From Macrophomina tecta (taxonomy: Eukaryota > Ascomycota > Dothideomycetes > Botryosphaeriales > Botryosphaeriaceae): a stretch of 64,000 bases of DNA. The translations under genes and the position numbers were made by a program. Where the stretch lies: positions 2,604,001 to 2,668,000 of the forward strand of contig JAKSGN010000003.1 of NCBI GenBank assembly GCA_024180945.1, in the 5' to 3' direction. The notes below the pieces were generated by a model. That model was given only the letters and a program-made list of their open reading frames with translations, did no database searches and was not told the DNA's origin. Positions 60,820 to 64,000 of the stretch are shown piece after piece (the stretch's first letter is position 1; each line of letters opens with the position of its first letter).

Positions 60820-62706
60820 CGAGATATCATGGTCCACCCACCCACTTCATCCTAGCACCCTACCTAACCGTGGACCGATTTTATGACCGCACATCGCATT
60901 TGATAAATTAAAACAACTTAGACGAGATCGGCGTTTTGTTCAGGCAGTCTACCTGCTGTTCTCGGGACCTTTCAAAAATTCTTCATCATTTTCTTACCTC
61001 TTTTTCCTATCGAAAACCAAAAAAGTTCATAGACACGGAAAGAGTTCCGATGGGCCAGTCCCCTCCCTCCCTCCTCATAGTGATTCAGAGCATCTTCGGC
61101 GGCGCAGGCGGATTCTTTTATTTCCATCGCACTTCCGACGGGCGTTTTTTCGCGGATCAGTCTTCTTCCCCCAGGAGTCGAGGGGTGTGGAATTTCGCAT
61201 CGTCTTTTGTGCTGCATGCATGGAGCTGTTCTCATTTTTCCTGTTATTCCAAGTTTCATTTGTCTTTGTGCAAAGTTTTTCTATTTGTTTACTCGCGAAG
61301 AGAAAGAAAGCATTATAGAGCGGCATGTGTTGACATGGCGAAAAACACTGCTACGAGTTCTGAGAACGAAAGCTTTATGACAAGAGAAAAGAAAAGGAAA
61401 ATCGCTGTTTTGCTGGGTTTTTCGTTTTCTTTCTTCATCGGCGTAGCTCTTCCTGGATTCTTGCTCTCCCTTAAGTCCGTTTCTCTTCTGAAAGGTTGAT
61501 GGAGGGGGGAGATCAATTGAAGACTATCGCGCAGATGCGCAGGGTGAGCTGGGCTTCTTGCCTTGAGAAGTAGAGCTCAGACGCTCTGGGTTTAGAAAAT
61601 GTTAAGGGTAGCGAGGACCAAAAAAAAGGAATGTTCAATTGGTATGACCTTACAGTGTTCCGAATCTTGATATGTGATGCCTCGGTTGTTCGTTGTCTAA
61701 TTCAGCCACCATGGTTGCTGTGTTGGTCACTGGTATACCGCTCTTTGTCCCCTCGACTCAGGGTCACATTCAATGTTTCACATCAGCTTCCTTCGGAGCT
61801 GATTCCTGAGCTCTGTCGGCCCCCCATTCATCATCCAAAGGTCTAGACGTGGACAAAAATCTCGGCACTTTCCTTTCCCGGCAATCTGTACGTTCGGTTT
61901 TCTTTGCTGATCTCAATTGAAGTCTTGTCCCGCGTCTTATGCCAAGATAAGGCGTGGTCTCTATTCACTTCCTATGCCGTCAAAGCTGGTTTCATGAGGT
62001 TATCGATTGGACTACTGAATAGGCAAAAGATACGGAGCAAGGGATGTCAAGCTTCTAAAAGCAGCAACCGTTTTGGGATGCCTTGCTCGTTCGCGTGCAG
62101 ATCTCGCTCTCTGTCTCTCCTCTCTCCGTCATTCATCCTTTTCTGGCAAAGGGAAACTAGCCGGAGAACACGCCGACGGACGGCTGGCGGCGCGGCGTCG
62201 GCGGCTGGCGGCCGCGGCGTCTCCGTAACCCACCCCTTCTCCTCTGCCCTCTCGTCCGCTTCGTATCCTTGATCTGCCCTGTGTCCCCCTTCCCTCGTAT
62301 GCAACGATGACTTCAGAGCTACGCCCACGCGACAAAAGTGACCTGGCTCTCCACCCCCCCGACCGGTCGGTCGGTCGCATCCGCCGGCATTTTCCGGCCC
62401 TTTGTGTTTTCCTCCTTGTTTCTTGCACTCCGTGACTCCGTCCAGTACTTTGCACCGAGGGTTCCGAGGGGTGAATAAGGCGAGACGGTGATGGCGGATG
62501 GCGAATGGCAGATGCCGGATGGTGAGCAGGCATCGGAAATGGCTCCTTGTTTTCTTTTCTTCCGCTCCGGCTCGGCCGCTTTTTGTTTTTGTTTCCGTTT
62601 CTTGTTTCTTGTTTCTTGTTTCTTGGGAAATTTTTTTTTTTTTTTGCTTGTCCCTTCGGGGATAGACGCTGATTAATGGGAAGGAGTTTTGCTATTCAAT
62701 GCTGTT
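60820..62706. other. Intergenic region, convergent
   Basis: It holds the 3' flanks of the transcription factor and the RTA1-like gene. A 187-codon frame at 60936-61499 (+) is Phe/Ser/Lys-rich like an AT-rich 3' UTR and resembles no family. A poly-T run is at about 62630-62645. No gene is seen. Confidence 0.5.
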
Positions 62707-64000
62707 TCACGCCTTGCAAACCAGCTCGGCGTCGCTGGTGCTGATTGTGCTGCGGCCGGAGGGCGGCCTGCCTGCTACCGGCATTTTGGCGCCGTCTCGC
62801 TTCTCGAGATCGGCGTTGTCATTGGCGCCGCTGCCGTTGTTGCCGTTGTTCTTCTTGGCTTTCTTGCTGTTGCGGCGCTCGCGCTCAAGGAGCAGCTCGT
62901 CGCGGTTGATGACGCGGTAGTTGAAGCAGTGGCCGGGGTGGAAGACGGTCAGGACGAGCGCGGCGAGAGAGCAGAGGCTGGTTCAGTGTTCATTAGTGCT
63001 CTGTCTGTCTTGCGTAAAGGTTGGCTGGGGTAGGACACGGTGTCGAGAGGGTGTTGAGACCCGCGTGCCCCTGCGGTGGGGAGGTTGGGAGCATTCACCC
63101 AGGTGCAAAATGGCCAGACGAAGCAGGTCTGGTCACTTCGACGCCCGGCGAACTGCTCCAATCTGCCCCCCGCGCGAGGAAGATATGCAAGCCACAGCAC
63201 CTTCTGACGTCGGACTCGTGGACAGAGGGGGGTTAGGGTAGGCGGCACTCACCTCGAGTCCAACACAATAAACGACGCCTCGTTCTGCATGATCGGATTC
63301 TTCCACCCGCCCGCCATCTCCACAATCCGGTACACGCACCTCACCAGGATCGCCACGAACGCCAGCGCCAGCGCGCCCACGAATGCGCGGAACCGCTTAC
63401 TGGCGCGGATGTCCGCGGTCTCGTGCTTGAGCGCGCCGGACGGGGCTTGGCGGACCCGGATGGCGTATTCGAGGGATAGGATGAAGAAGATGCAGAGGGT
63501 GAAGACTTGGAAGGCTAGGCCCGCCATCATGATGTGCTCGCCGCTCTGGAGCTGCGTGAGGTCGGTGCGACCGTTTTGAGTGGAGGTGGCTGCGGTACCG
63601 CCGCCTGCGGCCTGCAGGACGAGGGAGAGGAGGTCACAGGTTATGAAGATATAGGTGTAGTAGCGGGCAGGGAAGCGGGAGAGTGTGGGACTGGTGGTGA
63701 GGACGCTGTGGTTGGTGTTTTAGTTAGTGACTTGAGGTAAGTGGACACGAGGTTGGGGAATCGTGGCAGTGGTAGCAGAGAAGTAGGGGTAGGAGGAAAT
63801 GCAATCGGATGTAAGATTAGATGTGGGTGGGGTAACAGGACTGCTTCTGTCTTTGTAGGACAGGCGGTCCTCCACGCGGGACTTTTCCCAGGTTCAGAGA
63901 GTGGATCTTTCTTTTCTCGGACGTAACCGGACTTGATCATAGGAGGATAAAATACGGGAGAGGAGTGACTGGTTGAAGGAAAGTTCACTTACATGTGCTT
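62707..64000 (-). CDS. RTA1-like seven-transmembrane protein, 3' part (5' end outside the window)
   Basis: A member of the fungal RTA1/RSB1 family of seven-helix membrane proteins linked to lipid export and resistance to toxic compounds. Three exon parts are visible on the minus strand: 64000-63993 (partial), 63690-63253 and 62977-62707, with introns of 302 and 275 bp, unusually long for this window. The visible protein has RFPARYYTYIFITCDLLSL then LQAAGGG, IMMAGLAFQVFTLCIFFIL, a helix FVGALALAFVAILVRCVYRI followed by VEMAGG, then FIVLDSS and LAALVLTVFHPGHCF, which are family blocks of helices 3 to 7. The tail is cytosolic, rich in Lys, Asn and Gly. Joining 63253 to 62977 restores the last helix. 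The join across the 302-bp intron rests only on consensus sites and frame. Confidence 0.82.

Noticed and set aside
60936..61499. 187-codon frame on the plus strand
   Set aside because: It starts just after the stop of the transcription factor and looks like an AT-rich 3' UTR; no family resemblance.
1..64000. tRNA, rRNA genes and CRISPR arrays
   Set aside because: I saw no cloverleaf with a T-arm consensus, no rRNA-like stretch and no regularly spaced repeats. A tRNA covariance search was not possible here.

Overview
The window looks like a chromosome segment of a filamentous ascomycete (Pezizomycotina, possibly Dothideomycetes; the class is an inference). The evidence is short spliceosomal introns (mostly 48-104 bp, GT...AG, often with a CTAAC-like branch site), fungal-specific families (UstYa-like oxidase, RTA1-like exporter, C2H2 plus fungal transcription factor domain, Set3-type PHD-SET protein) and a large block of repeats showing the C-to-T decay of repeat-induced point mutation (RIP).

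Positions 1 to about 23,790 are a nest of transposable elements. Almost all of it is extremely AT-rich and nearly free of CA and TG dinucleotides, and its reading frames are full of TAG/TAA where Gln or Trp codons are expected. Four elements can be resolved: a chromodomain Ty3/gypsy element (1-5321, left end outside the window); a second, older copy of a related gypsy element broken into pieces (5322-6502, 8358-8491, from 14355); a Copia element (8497-14354); and a second chromodomain gypsy family with about 775-bp LTRs (14854-23210). Inside the older gypsy copy lies a much younger Fot1/pogo-type DNA transposon (6503-8355) of normal base composition, with perfect 54-bp terminal inverted repeats and a TA target duplication. 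Its transposase is one open frame apart from five RIP-type nonsense codons. The two gypsy families also share a decayed antisense reading frame upstream of the 3' LTR.

Positions 25 to 40 kb hold secreted or membrane enzymes and look accessory: a copper amine oxidase (+), a UstYa-like (DUF3328) membrane oxidase (-), a divergently placed 87-residue secreted peptide precursor with Kex2-type dibasic sites (+), a serine carboxypeptidase pseudogene with several lesions (-), and two type B carboxylesterases arranged tail to tail (+ and -). The UstYa-like gene sharing a 625-bp intergenic region with a Kex2-processed peptide gene is the most interesting feature, because UstYa proteins modify Kex2-processed ribosomal peptides in fungal dikaritin pathways.

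Positions 41 to 64 kb hold core genes: a Set3-like PHD-SET protein (+), the complex I subunit NDUFA5/B13 homologue (-), divergent from a membrane-anchored protein disulfide isomerase with two CHHC sites (+), a Ych1/CDC25-like rhodanese phosphatase (+), a two-finger C2H2 transcription factor with a fungal-type regulatory domain (+) preceded by about 5 kb without a recognisable gene, and the 3' part of an RTA1-like membrane protein (-) running off the right edge. Gene models were made by eye from frame, splice consensus and family conservation; every multi-exon model closes in frame.
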